A DNA stretch of 64,000 bases. It comes from Duganella guangzhouensis (GTDB lineage: Bacteria; Pseudomonadota; Gammaproteobacteria; Burkholderiales; Burkholderiaceae_D). The stretch is taken from the NCBI RefSeq assembly GCF_009674535.1, contig NZ_WKJK01000009.1:283464-347463 (forward strand), read 5' to 3'. Of this stretch, positions 25,603 through 34,718 are shown one piece after another (position 1 is the first letter of the stretch; each line of letters starts with the position of its first letter). Position numbers and translations under genes: made by a program. The notes below the pieces were generated by a model, which did not search any database, was not told the origin of the DNA, and saw nothing but the letters and a program-made list of their open reading frames with translations.

Positions 25603-26604
25603 TCAGAACATACGGGCGTACTTGTCGACGTTGGAAGCATCATAGACGAACGGCGGTGCCAGCGCGGCCTCGCCGCCGGCGCCGATGGTCAGCTGTCCCA
25701 TGCGCCCCACCGCGACTTGCTCGCCGGCCTTGCCGCTGGCCTCGCCCTTGACGAAGCGATAGGCGGCATAGGTGGCGGCATACCCGAGATCGATGGGATT
25801 CCAGATCGCGAAGCTCTTGACCGCGCCGCTGTGGACGTGGCCCGCCATCTCGGATGGCAGACCGAGACCGGTGACATAGACCTTGCCGACCAGATGCTCA
25901 TCCACCACCGCGCGCGAGGCGGCGACGATGCCCACCGTGGTCGGCGCCACGATCACTTTCAGTTTGGGATTGCTGCGCAACAGGCCGATCGCCTCGCGGT
26001 AGCTCTTGTCGGACTGGTCGTCGCCATACACGGTGCCAACCAGCGTCAGTTTCGCATATTCAGGCTGAGCCAGCACCTTCTTCATCTCGTTGATCCAGAT
26101 GTTCTGGTTGGTGGCTTGCGCGGTGGCGGACAGCACGGCGATTTCACCGGCGCCGCCAGCCGCCTGGCTGGCCAGCTCGACCAGCTTGTGCCCGACCAGC
26201 GGCGGGCTGGACGGGTTCAGCTGCATCAGCCGACCGCCCTGCACGATGCCGCTGTCGAACGACAGCACCTTGATGCCACGCTTCATGGCCTTCTGCGCGA
26301 TCGGCGCCAGCGCGTTGGCGTCGTTGGCCGAGACCACGATCGCCTGCACCTTTTGCATGATCAACGCGTTGACCAGTTCCACCTGGCCTTCGGCGGTGGC
26401 CGAAGTCGGCCCGGTGTAGATGATGCGGACATCACCCAACTGCCGGGCCGCCTCCTGCGCCCCCATCTGGGCAGCGTTAAAAAAACCGCTGCCCAGCGCC
26501 TTGACCAACATGGCGATCTTGACCTGCTCCGCCGCGCTGGCGCCGCCACAGGCGGCAGCCAGCAGCAGGCCACCCACGACCTGCCGTAGGGATGGCATTT
26601 TCAT
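25603..26604 (-). CDS. rhaS: L-rhamnose ABC transporter periplasmic binding protein
   Basis: The 333-residue protein has a signal peptide ending ASA (about 1-24). A type I periplasmic sugar-binding fold follows (KIAMLVKALGSGFFNAAQMGAQEAARQLGDV), with the hinge and ligand motifs of the RbsB/RhaS group. It delivers L-rhamnose to RhaPQ. An AGGAGA Shine-Dalgarno precedes the ATG. It follows rhaI by 60 bp and leads the transporter genes. Confidence 0.9.
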   Translation of the reverse strand: MKMPSLRQVVGGLLLAAACGGASAAEQVKIAMLVKALGSGFFNAAQMGAQEAARQLGDVRIIYTGPTSATAEGQVELVNALIMQKVQAIVVSANDANALAPIAQKAMKRGIKVLSFDSGIVQGGRLMQLNPSSPPLVGHKLVELASQAAGGAGEIAVLSATAQATNQNIWINEMKKVLAQPEYAKLTLVGTVYGDDQSDKSYREAIGLLRSNPKLKVIVAPTTVGIVAASRAVVDEHLVGKVYVTGLGLPSEMAGHVHSGAVKSFAIWNPIDLGYAATYAAYRFVKGEASGKAGEQVAVGRMGQLTIGAGGEAALAPPFVYDASNVDKYARMF

Positions 26605-26664
26605 GCACGTCTCCTGTTGTTGTTTTTAGTGTGCTGCTTTTATGTGCTGCTTATACTACTGCGA

Positions 26665-27957
26665 TCAGACGATGCCACCGCCCGACGACGCCACCGCCGG
26701 CCGCTCCGCGCCCACTCGCGCGCGGTAGCCGCTGGCACGGTAAGCGCCAACCGGATCGACCGCCGCGCCGGCTTCCGCCCGCGCCAGCGCCAGAATCGGC
26801 GTAACGTCGGTGGTGTAGGCCTGCTTCAGCGTGCGGGTCGCCTGCAGCGCATCGCAACCATCCTGGAAACCTTCCAGCGCGGCGCGATCGATCAGCAAGG
26901 CCTGAACATAGGCGCGCTGGACTTCGGTGGCGCTGTTCATCAGGCTTTCGATCGGGTCGGTCACGTTGTGCGACTGGTCCAGCATGTATTCCGGCTTGAA
27001 GTTTGGCAGCTTGCGCGCCTCGGCATCCACCAGCTCGTTGAAGATCAGGAACAGCTGGTACGGGTTAATCGAGCCGGAATCCAGATCGTCGTCGCCATAT
27101 TTGCTGTCGTTGAAGTGGAAGCCGGCCAGCTTGCCGGTGGCGGCCAGGCGGGTCACGATCATCTCGATGTTGACGTTGGGCGCGTGGTGGCCCAGGTCGA
27201 CCAGGCACTTGGCCTTTTCGCCCAGCGCGGTGGCGGCGATGTAGCTCGAACCCCAGTCCTGCAGCACGGTCGAGTAGAACGCCGGCTCGAACATTTTATG
27301 TTCGAGGAACATCTGCCAGTCCGACGGCAGCGCCGCGTAGATCTTGCGGTTGCTCTCGATGTAGCGCTCGAAGCTGCGGCCGAAGTGCTGCTGGCCTGGG
27401 AAGTTGGAACCGTCGCCCACCCACACCGTCAACGCCTTGGCGCCCAGCGCCTTGCCGATCTCGATACATTCGATATTGTGCTCCACCGCCTGCTGGCGGG
27501 TGGCCGCGTCGGCGTGGGTCAGGCTGCCGAACTTGTACGAATGCGCTTGCCCCTTCTGGTCCTGGAAGGTGTTGGAGTTGACGCAGTCGAAGTTTAGGCC
27601 GAACGAGCCGGCGTATTCGCGCAGTTCGGCGTAATCGGTGGTCTTGTCCCATGGCAGGTGCGGCGACACGGTCGGGGTGATGCCGACCAGTTGGTGGATC
27701 ACGCCGCAGTCCTGCACCTTGTCAAACACATTGCGCGGCTCGCCGATGCCGGCGAAGCGGGCGAAACGGGTGCCGCCGGTGCCGACGCCCCAGCTTGGCA
27801 GCGCCACCGCGAACGCGGCGGCCTTGGCCTTGATGGCGTCGATGTCGATGCCGCGACGACGCAGTTGCTCGCCCAGGTACTGATAATCGGCGCGCAGATT
27901 GGCCAGTTGCGGCTCGTTGTGCGCGGCGATGGTCGATTGCTCGATAATTTTGCTCAT
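26665..27957 (-). CDS. rhaI: L-rhamnose isomerase
   Basis: The 430-residue protein is a TIM-barrel isomerase of the Pseudomonas stutzeri L-RhI/Rhizobium RhaI type, not the E. coli RhaA type. Visible signatures are FAVALPSWGVGTGGTRFARF, LTVWVGDGSNFPGQ, CLVDLGHHAPNVNIEMI and FHFNDSKYGDDDLDSGSINP, which contain the His, Asp and Glu metal ligands. It interconverts L-rhamnose and L-rhamnulose in the cytoplasm. A GGAGA Shine-Dalgarno precedes the start. The gene lies 23 bp after rhaD. Confidence 0.93.
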   Translation of the reverse strand: MSKIIEQSTIAAHNEPQLANLRADYQYLGEQLRRRGIDIDAIKAKAAAFAVALPSWGVGTGGTRFARFAGIGEPRNVFDKVQDCGVIHQLVGITPTVSPHLPWDKTTDYAELREYAGSFGLNFDCVNSNTFQDQKGQAHSYKFGSLTHADAATRQQAVEHNIECIEIGKALGAKALTVWVGDGSNFPGQQHFGRSFERYIESNRKIYAALPSDWQMFLEHKMFEPAFYSTVLQDWGSSYIAATALGEKAKCLVDLGHHAPNVNIEMIVTRLAATGKLAGFHFNDSKYGDDDLDSGSINPYQLFLIFNELVDAEARKLPNFKPEYMLDQSHNVTDPIESLMNSATEVQRAYVQALLIDRAALEGFQDGCDALQATRTLKQAYTTDVTPILALARAEAGAAVDPVGAYRASGYRARVGAERPAVASSGGGIV

Positions 27958-27980
27958 GTCTGTCTCCTCTATCCTGCCGC

Positions 27981-30074
27981 TTAGCGGGTGAATGCCATCA
28001 GATTACCGGCATCCACGTTCAGGATGTTACCAGTGGACTTGCCCGACAGGTGCTCGGCAGCGAAGAAGTAAGCGCCTTCGGCAATGTCTTCCGGCAGCAC
28101 GCTGCGCTTCAGCATCGAGCGCTGGCGGTAGAACTCTTCCAGTTGCTCTTCGTCGATCTTGTTGGCTTGGGCGCGTTCCTTGCTCCAGTCGCCGGACCAG
28201 ATGCGCGAACCACGGATCACCGCGTCCGGATTGACCACGTTGGAACGGATGCCGAGCGGCGCGCCTTCCAGCGCGAAGCAGCGCGACAGGTGGATTTCGG
28301 TGGCCTTGGCGGCGCAGTACGCCATCGCCTGATTCGAAGCGACCAGACCGTTTTTGGAAGCGACGAACACCATCGCACCGCCCACGCCCTGCTCTTTCAT
28401 GGTACGGAAGGCTTCACGGCCGACCAGGAAGTAGCCGGTGGACAGGATGGCCTGATTACGGTTCCACAGCGCCAGCGTGGTGTCTTCAATCGCCGCCGAG
28501 GAAGCGATGCCGGCGTTGGAGACCAGCAGATCGATGCCGCCGAAGGCCAGCGCGGTCGATTTGATGGCGTCGATGACGGATTCTTCCGAAGTCACATCGC
28601 AGCGGGCGCCGTGCACCACGTCGCGGCCGAATTTCTTTTGCAGCGCAGCCACGGATTCATTCAGCGCTTCGACGTCGATATCGGCCAGCGAGACGCAAGC
28701 ACCCTCTTTCAGATAACGCTCGACGATGGCGCGGCCGATGCCGCCGGCGGCGCCGGTGACGAAGGCGATTTTTCCAGCCAGCGCTTTCGGCGCCGGCATG
28801 CGCTGCAGCTTGGCTTCTTCCAGCAACCAGTATTCGATGTCGAAGGCTTCCTGCTCAGGCAGGCCGACGTAAGCGTCCACCGCATTGGCTTCGCGCATCA
28901 CGTTGACGGCGTTGATGTAGAACTCGCCAGCGATACGGGCGGTGGCTTTATCCTTGGCCAACGTCACCATGCCGATGCGTGGCAGCAGGAACACTACCGG
29001 GTTGGCATCGCGCACCGCCGGGCTGTTGGCGCGCTTGCAGCGCTCGTAGTAAGCGGTGTAGTCGGCGCGGTAGTCGGCCAGCGCGCTGTCCAGCGCGGCG
29101 CGCAGTTCCGGGCCTTGCAGCGACCAGGTGGCTTCCGGCAGCACAAGCGGACGGATCTTGGTGCGCAGGAAGTGGTCCGGGCAGGAAGTGCCCAGCGCGG
29201 CCAACTCTTCCAGCTGATTGCTATTGACGAATTGGACCACCGCATCGCTGCGATCAACGTGGGCCAGTTTGTGGCCGCCGCTGGCCGAGGCCAGGCCGCG
29301 CAGCACCGGCAGCAGGCGCGCCAGCACGGTGTCGGCGTCGGCTTGTGGCAGACTTTGCAGTTTTTCGCCGCCGAAGGCTGGCTTGCCGGCCGATTTCTTC
29401 TCCAGCCAGGCGCTGGCCAGTTCAATCACCTGCACCGTGTTCTGGTAGCAGGACTTGGCGGTGTCACCCCAGGTGAACACGCCGTGGCCAGCCATCACCA
29501 GGCCGCGAATGCCTGGATGATCTTTGACGTATTGTTCCAGTTGCAGGCCCAGTTCGTAGCCTGGACGACGCCAAGGCACCCAGCCCATTTCGCCGCCGAA
29601 GATTTCCTTGGTCACTTGCTCGCTATTGGCCATCGCCGCGATGGCGATCAGCGCGTCCGGGTGCATGTGGTCGGTGTGTTTGAACGGCAGGTAGGCGTGC
29701 AGCGGGGTGTCGATGCTGGCAGCGCGTGGATTCAGGTTGAAGGTGCAGTGCGGCAGGTAGCCGACCATCTCGTCTTCGAACTCCAGGCCGCGATAGCGTT
29801 GTTTCAGGCCGATCAGTTTGTCCAGATAGAGGCTGGAAAAGCCATCCATCTTCATCGAGCCCAGGTCGCCGCCCGAGCCTTTGACCAGCAGTACCTGGGT
29901 GGCTTCGCCGCTCACTGGGTCTGGCAGCGATACTTTTGCGCCGGTGTTGCCGCCGCCGTAGTTGGTGATGCGCAGGTCGGAGCCGAGCAGATTGGAGCGA
30001 TACAGAAGCAGAGAGGCTTCGTCCATGCCGGCGGTTGCATTGTCGTCCCAGGCTGGAAATGGTTTTGCAGTCAT
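27981..30074 (-). CDS. rhaD: Bifunctional rhamnulose-1-phosphate aldolase / short-chain dehydrogenase
   Basis: Starting at MTAKPFPAW (30074) gives 697 residues. Residues about 20-420 are a class II aldolase/adducin-like domain with HTDHMHPDALIA and VMAGHGVFTWGD, carrying the zinc-binding His residues. From about 430 a short-chain dehydrogenase begins with FVTGAAGGIGRAI and carries NAG and YCAAK motifs. The aldolase half would split L-rhamnulose-1-phosphate to DHAP and L-lactaldehyde. The dehydrogenase half would oxidise the lactaldehyde to L-lactate, used by LldD. The same fusion occurs in Rhizobium and Bacillus rhamnose loci. No clear Shine-Dalgarno is visible. The gene begins a likely separate transcript after a 172-bp gap. 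Confidence 0.93.
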   Translation of the reverse strand: MTAKPFPAWDDNATAGMDEASLLLYRSNLLGSDLRITNYGGGNTGAKVSLPDPVSGEATQVLLVKGSGGDLGSMKMDGFSSLYLDKLIGLKQRYRGLEFEDEMVGYLPHCTFNLNPRAASIDTPLHAYLPFKHTDHMHPDALIAIAAMANSEQVTKEIFGGEMGWVPWRRPGYELGLQLEQYVKDHPGIRGLVMAGHGVFTWGDTAKSCYQNTVQVIELASAWLEKKSAGKPAFGGEKLQSLPQADADTVLARLLPVLRGLASASGGHKLAHVDRSDAVVQFVNSNQLEELAALGTSCPDHFLRTKIRPLVLPEATWSLQGPELRAALDSALADYRADYTAYYERCKRANSPAVRDANPVVFLLPRIGMVTLAKDKATARIAGEFYINAVNVMREANAVDAYVGLPEQEAFDIEYWLLEEAKLQRMPAPKALAGKIAFVTGAAGGIGRAIVERYLKEGACVSLADIDVEALNESVAALQKKFGRDVVHGARCDVTSEESVIDAIKSTALAFGGIDLLVSNAGIASSAAIEDTTLALWNRNQAILSTGYFLVGREAFRTMKEQGVGGAMVFVASKNGLVASNQAMAYCAAKATEIHLSRCFALEGAPLGIRSNVVNPDAVIRGSRIWSGDWSKERAQANKIDEEQLEEFYRQRSMLKRSVLPEDIAEGAYFFAAEHLSGKSTGNILNVDAGNLMAFTR

Positions 30075-30174
30075 TTTTTGTCGAGGTAAGTGGTGAAAAA
30101 AACCACCCGCCGGGAGACGGGCGGCAAACAAATCACTGAGTTTTCACAGCATACCTGACAATGAAGGAATCTAA

Positions 30175-30205
30175 TCGTTTTCAATCATCGTTTTTCTCAA
30201 TTACT
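30175..30205. promoter_or_regulatory. Probable DeoR (RhaR) operator upstream of rhaD
   Basis: Two direct copies of a CGTTTT-C-A-A-T pattern are visible: CGTTTTCAATCA, then CGTTTTTCTCAATTACT. TTTTTCTCAATTACT (30191-30205) is matched by TTTTTCGTCAATTACT upstream of rhaR. Direct T-rich repeats of this kind are typical of DeoR regulators. The site lies about 100 bp before rhaD. Confidence 0.45.
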
Positions 30206-30246
30206 CATATTAGTGATCGATATGACTCGATACCGATCAATTTATT

Positions 30247-31377
30247 TCATGCGAGCAAGTGTGGACCGATCTCTTTGACTGATTTCACGCCGGTGAGCAC
30301 CATATTGGTGCGAATATCCTTTTCCAGAATGGCCAGCAGCTTCTCGACGCCGGCCTGCCCTTGCGCCGCCAGCGCGTAGACGAAGGCACGCCCAAGCAGC
30401 ACGCCGTCGGCGCCCAGGGCCAGCAGCTTGAACACGTCGGCGCCGGTGCGCACGCCGCCATCGGCAAAAATGGTCATCTTGCCCTTGACCGCTTCCGCAA
30501 TCGCCGGCAGCGCGCGGGCGGTGGACAGCGCGCCGTCCAGCTGGCGGCCGCCGTGGTTGGACACTACGATGCCGTCGGCGCCGAAGGACAGCGCGGCACG
30601 TGCGTCGTCCGCCTCCAGAATGCCCTTGATGACCATCGGGCCTTGCCATTCGTCGCGTATCCATTGCAAGTCGGCCCAGCCGATGCCGGGGTCGAAATTG
30701 GCGCCCAGCCAGCCGATGTAGTCGGCCAGGCCGGTGGCCTCGCCGCGATAGGCGGAGATATTGCCCAGATCATGCGGGCGGCCGAACAGGCCGACATCCC
30801 AGGCCCACGATGGATGGACGCAGGCTTGCAGCATGCGGCGCAGCGGGCCATTCGGGCCGCTCATGCCGGAGTGCGCATCGCGGTAGCGCGCGCCGGGCAC
30901 CGGCATGTCGACCGTGAACACCAGCGTGGTCGCGCCCAGCGCCTTGGCACGCTGCAACACGTCGCGCATGAAGGCGCGGTCTTTCAGCACATACAGCTGG
31001 AACCAGATCGGCTTGTCGATCGACTGCGCCACCTCGGCCAGCGGGCACACCGACACCGTCGATTGAATGAACGGGATATTGCGGCCGGACGCGGCGCGCG
31101 CGGCCTGCACTTCGCCACGGCGGGCATACATGCCGGTCAGGCCGACCGGCGCCAGCGCCACCGGCAAACCGTATTCCTTGCCAAACCATTGCGTGCTCAG
31201 GTCCAGCTGCTCGGAACCCAGCAGCACGCGCTGGCGCAGGTTGATGCGCTGCAGATCGTCGACGTTGTTGCGCAGCGTCTGCTCGGCGCCGGCGCCGCCG
31301 TCAAGATAATGGAACAGGAAAGGCGGCACCTTGCGGCGCGCGGCTTCCCGGAAATCGGTAGCCGAGGAAATAATCAT
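30247..31377 (-). CDS. lldD: FMN-dependent L-lactate dehydrogenase
   Basis: The 376-residue protein is an FMN-dependent alpha-hydroxy-acid dehydrogenase. It starts MIISSATDFREAARRKVP and has LAPVGLTGMYARRGE and the active-site motif VVSNHGGRQLDGALST with the catalytic His. The phosphate-binding end follows (FADGGVRTGADVFKLLALGA). It oxidises L-lactate to pyruvate, passing electrons to the respiratory chain. Its place between rhaR and rhaD shows it completes the rhamnose pathway by using lactate derived from lactaldehyde. It follows rhaR by 19 bp. Confidence 0.93.
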   Translation of the reverse strand: MIISSATDFREAARRKVPPFLFHYLDGGAGAEQTLRNNVDDLQRINLRQRVLLGSEQLDLSTQWFGKEYGLPVALAPVGLTGMYARRGEVQAARAASGRNIPFIQSTVSVCPLAEVAQSIDKPIWFQLYVLKDRAFMRDVLQRAKALGATTLVFTVDMPVPGARYRDAHSGMSGPNGPLRRMLQACVHPSWAWDVGLFGRPHDLGNISAYRGEATGLADYIGWLGANFDPGIGWADLQWIRDEWQGPMVIKGILEADDARAALSFGADGIVVSNHGGRQLDGALSTARALPAIAEAVKGKMTIFADGGVRTGADVFKLLALGADGVLLGRAFVYALAAQGQAGVEKLLAILEKDIRTNMVLTGVKSVKEIGPHLLA

Positions 31378-31396
31378 GGATTGTCTCTGGTTGTTG

Positions 31397-32179
31397 TTAT
31401 GCGATGATCAGGCGCACGCCGGCGTCCTTGATGTGGCGGACCATGACATCGGGAATGCCCTTGTCCGTCACAACCGTATGTACTTCGTTCAGATCGCAGA
31501 CGATGGTGCCTGAGGAGGAATGGAACTTGGAACTGTCAACCAGCAGGATCACCTGCTCGGCGCGCTCGATCAGACGGCGTTCGGCGGCCACCAGCACATC
31601 GTCGGCCTGCATCACGCCATACGGGCCGAGCGCCGCCGCGCCCATGAACAGCTTGGGCGCGTAGAAGCGCGGCATCGACTCTTCATTCGGCGGCGCCAGG
31701 ATGATGTTCTGCTCGCGGTACACCGTGCCGGACGGCACCAGAATGCGGGTACCGGTCTGCTGCAGCAGCGCGCCAACGATGTGCAGCGAATTGGTCAGCA
31801 CCTGCAAATCCAGCCCGGCCAGGTGCTGGCACATTTGCAGCGTGGTGGTACCGCCGTCGATCATGATGCCCTCGCCGGCCACGCACAGCTTGGCGGCGGC
31901 CTTGCCGATCGCTTCCTTCTGCGCCAGATTCAGCGTGATCGATTGCACGAATGGCGTGCCCTGCAGATGGCCGGCATCGCGGCCACCGCCCGCTTCACCC
32001 TCGGCGACGCGGGCGCCGCCGTGGACGCGCGTCAGCACGCCGCGCTCCTCCAGTCGCATCAGGTCGCGACGGATGGTGGCTGGCGAGGCCGTCAGCATGC
32101 CCTCCAGTTGCCGGTAACTGATGAAACCGGCCGCTCCCATGGCGTCGATAATGATTTTTTCACGCTCATTGATGTGCAT
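31397..32179 (-). CDS. rhaR: DeoR-family regulator of the rhamnose locus
   Basis: The 260-residue protein has a complete DeoR winged helix (ISYRQLEGMLTASPATIRRDLMRLEERG, about 20-47, then VHGGARV). The sensor domain follows with MIDGGTTTLQMCQHL, VLTNSLHIVGALL, FMGAAALGPYGV and HTVVTDKGI. By analogy with Rhizobium RhaR it should repress the rhamnose genes until a pathway intermediate is present. An AGGTGG Shine-Dalgarno precedes the ATG. It is the first gene of the rhaR-lldD unit and has a candidate operator in its own leader at 32231-32246. Confidence 0.88.
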   Translation of the reverse strand: MHINEREKIIIDAMGAAGFISYRQLEGMLTASPATIRRDLMRLEERGVLTRVHGGARVAEGEAGGGRDAGHLQGTPFVQSITLNLAQKEAIGKAAAKLCVAGEGIMIDGGTTTLQMCQHLAGLDLQVLTNSLHIVGALLQQTGTRILVPSGTVYREQNIILAPPNEESMPRFYAPKLFMGAAALGPYGVMQADDVLVAAERRLIERAEQVILLVDSSKFHSSSGTIVCDLNEVHTVVTDKGIPDVMVRHIKDAGVRLIIA

Positions 32180-32230
32180 GCCCGACCACCTGTGCTGTAG
32201 TTGAAAGTTTTTCCGATGCCGATTGTATCA

Positions 32231-32246
32231 TTTTTCGTCAATTACT
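32231..32246. promoter_or_regulatory. Probable RhaR operator upstream of rhaR
   Basis: TTTTTCGTCAATTACT matches the element upstream of rhaD (30191-30205) with one extra base. It lies in the AT-rich gap about 50 bp before the rhaR start codon, suggesting autoregulation. Confidence 0.45.
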
Positions 32247-32267
32247 ATCATAAACGATCACAATACG

Positions 32268-33263
32268 TCAGTTTGCAGGCGCGCTGAGCTTGAATGACAA
32301 GGGCGCGTTACGGTCCACGCTGAGCGCGCCGTCCTTGTAGACCAGCTCCGCCACCTGAATCACGGTGCGCTGCTGCCAGTAAGGATTAGCCGCCGCTTCC
32401 GGCTCGGCGCCCTGATGCACGAAGTAATAGATGAAGGCGCGCTCGCCGTCAACCACCACGTCCGCATGCTGGCCGATGCCGCGGTCGGTAGCCTGTTGGC
32501 CCGGCTCGGCCAGGATATAGCCATCCTGCTGGCGCCAGTGGCTGGCATCGTCCGAACGCAGCACCATCAAGCCTTTCCAGGCATCGGCCACCATCCAGTA
32601 ATAACCTTTGAAGCGGAACGCCTTCGGGCCTTCGCCGCGCGTGGCCGAGACCGGACCGTCGCCGGTCTTGCGCCAGCTGCGCAGATCGGTGCTGTCGGCG
32701 GCGACGATCTTGCTGCCCACGGTTTCGTCCTTGTACCACATGCGGTAGCGCTCGCCCAGCTTCAGCACGCTGGCATCGATGATGCGCGTGGTCCCGACGT
32801 CCACCTGATCGGCGCAGGCCCAGTCGGCCAGATTGGCGCTGGTGAGGTGCACGATGCGGCCGCTCGCGCCCGGTTCGCCCCAGCGGTGGAAGATGCCGGG
32901 CACCACCGTCAGCCACATGTGGTAAGTGCCGTTTTCATAGTACAGCTCGGGCGCCCACGAGGTGGTGTCGGTGCAGGCGGCTGGCAAAGCGGCCGTACCC
33001 TGGTAGCGCCATTGCACACCGTCCGCCGAGGTGGCGATGCCGATCGCGGTGCCGTGCACCCAGGCCACATCTTTGCGGTCCGGCAGCTGCATGGTGGCGC
33101 GGCGGTTGGTGTAGAACATCTTCCACAGTTTGGCGCCGCGATCATAGATAATCGATACATCGGCCGCGCCGTCGTACACCGGGTCGCGATACAAGGGCTT
33201 GGCCGCATCGGCCGCCATCGCGCCGCCGGCGCACAGCGCCAACATCAACAAGTATGTCTTCAC
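32268..33263 (-). CDS. Exported GH43-like five-bladed propeller glycosidase
   Basis: The 331-residue protein starts at a GTG with GGAGG 9 nt upstream and has a signal peptide (about 1-17). Propeller-type repeats follow: PLYRDPVYDGAADVSIIYD, TSWAPELYYENGTYHMWLTV, IIDASVLKLGERYRMWYKDE and GEGPKAFRFKGYYWMV. The spacing of Asp (DPVYDG, IIDASV) and Glu (GEGPKAF) looks like the base, pKa modulator and acid of clan GH-F/J enzymes. GH43 or a relative is therefore likely, but the exact family is uncertain. It is beside rhaR and may act on rhamnose-linked plant glycans. Confidence 0.7.
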   Translation of the reverse strand: MKTYLLMLALCAGGAMAADAAKPLYRDPVYDGAADVSIIYDRGAKLWKMFYTNRRATMQLPDRKDVAWVHGTAIGIATSADGVQWRYQGTAALPAACTDTTSWAPELYYENGTYHMWLTVVPGIFHRWGEPGASGRIVHLTSANLADWACADQVDVGTTRIIDASVLKLGERYRMWYKDETVGSKIVAADSTDLRSWRKTGDGPVSATRGEGPKAFRFKGYYWMVADAWKGLMVLRSDDASHWRQQDGYILAEPGQQATDRGIGQHADVVVDGERAFIYYFVHQGAEPEAAANPYWQQRTVIQVAELVYKDGALSVDRNAPLSFKLSAPAN

Positions 33264-33404
33264 TGCCTGTCGCCTCCGTTTGAATTATGTTATCGGTAGC
33301 ATAGCATCACAGCGACGCAACATTGTTTAGTCTGATACACGAAATATTGCTGCGCCGACTACTTTTTATTTGACTTGCCCTGGCATCGCGTACACACTTG
33401 AATC

Positions 33405-34676
33405 ATGACAGTGCCTCGGATGACACTCCCCGTTTCAGCCGCCCGCTTGTGGTTGGCGGGAGCCGTGTTCTGCGCCGCGCTGAGCCTGCCAGGCGCGGGC
33501 GTCGCTGCCGACCGGCTGGTGATCGACTACGTGATTTCCAATAGCCCGCAGCGCAGCGCGATGATCAACATCATCAACCAGTTCAGCGCCGCCAATCCCG
33601 ACATTCAGGTGGTCCACAACGGCTATCCGCAGGAACAGTACAAGCAAGACCTGATCACGCGGCTGCGCAATGGGCAGACCGACCTGGCGTTCTGGTACGC
33701 CGGCGCCAACTTGCGCGAGGCGGCCCGCAACAAGCTGCTGGCGCCGCTCGATGCCGACACCGTGGCGCTGCTGAAGAAAAAGAAATTCGTCCCCGCCACC
33801 ATCGAAGGCACGCGCATCGACGGCGAGGTGTATGGTTTCCCGCTGTATTACTACGTCTGGGGCATGCTGTACCGGAAGTCGCTGTTTGAACGGATGGGCC
33901 TGCGGCCACCAGCGACCTGGAGCGAGTTCCTGCAGGTGTGCGAGAAGCTGAAGGCGGCCGGCATCACGCCGATTGGACTGGGCGCCAAAAGCGCGTGGCC
34001 GGCGGCGGCGTGGTTTGATTATCTGAACCTGCGCATCAACGGCCTGGAATTCCATCGCAAGCTGCTGAACGGCGACGCCCATTTCACCGATCCGAAAGTG
34101 CACCAGGTGTTCGACGTCTGGGGCGGCCTGCTGCGCAAAGGCTATTTCTTCGCGCCGACCATGGATCAGGAAATCGACCGCGTGCTGCCCTATCTATACC
34201 GGCAGCACGTCGGCATGATGCTGACCGGCAGCTTCATCGCCGCCCGCTTCCCGGCCGCGATCGCGCCCGACATGGGCTTTTTCTCGTTCCCCTCCTACTC
34301 GGCGGAGATGCCGCAATACGAAGAGGCGCCGATGGATGTGCTGGTACTGCCGGCCAACAGCGCCCATGTCGAAGCGCGCAAACGCTTCCTGACCTTCCTG
34401 GCCGAAAGCGGTGCCACCCGGGTAATTGCCCAGGCCGACCAGACGCTGGCGGCGCAATCGGACGGCGCAACCCAGCCGGTGCTGGGCGAAGCCACCAACG
34501 CCATCCTCGGCAAGGCCGCCGGCCTGACCTACTTCTTCGACCGCGATGCGCGCACCGAACTGGTCACGCCTAGCTACGAAGGCTTGCGTCAGTTCCTCAA
34601 GCCGCCGTATGACGCCGACCAAACGATCCGCTACATCGAGGATGCGCGCCGCAAGAGCGGCGCGGAAAGTCGCTAG
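33405..34676 (+). CDS. Orphan extracellular solute-binding protein (sugar type)
   Basis: The 423-residue protein has a signal peptide (about 1-35, ending VAA) and the family 1 solute-binding fold: DYVISNSPQRSAMINIINQFSAANPDIQVV, GFPLYYYVWGMLYRKSLFERMGL and ATWSEFLQVCEKLKAAGITPIGLG. Such proteins bring oligosaccharides to ABC importers of the MalE/UgpB group. No matching permease or ATPase gene is present in the window. It may serve a transporter encoded elsewhere or have a sensing role. An internal ATG at 33420 is an alternative start. Its stop is 42 bp from the convergent lactonase fusion gene. Confidence 0.82.
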   Translation: MTVPRMTLPVSAARLWLAGAVFCAALSLPGAGVAADRLVIDYVISNSPQRSAMINIINQFSAANPDIQVVHNGYPQEQYKQDLITRLRNGQTDLAFWYAGANLREAARNKLLAPLDADTVALLKKKKFVPATIEGTRIDGEVYGFPLYYYVWGMLYRKSLFERMGLRPPATWSEFLQVCEKLKAAGITPIGLGAKSAWPAAAWFDYLNLRINGLEFHRKLLNGDAHFTDPKVHQVFDVWGGLLRKGYFFAPTMDQEIDRVLPYLYRQHVGMMLTGSFIAARFPAAIAPDMGFFSFPSYSAEMPQYEEAPMDVLVLPANSAHVEARKRFLTFLAESGATRVIAQADQTLAAQSDGATQPVLGEATNAILGKAAGLTYFFDRDARTELVTPSYEGLRQFLKPPYDADQTIRYIEDARRKSGAESR

Positions 34677-34718
34677 CCAACAGCGTCAATGCCAGATGGT
34701 TGCCATGGCGTGCGCGGG

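Noticed and set aside
28050..30089. Plus-strand open frame of 679 codons opposite rhaD
   Set aside because: The opposite strand encodes a full aldolase/dehydrogenase fusion; this frame is complementary-strand noise.
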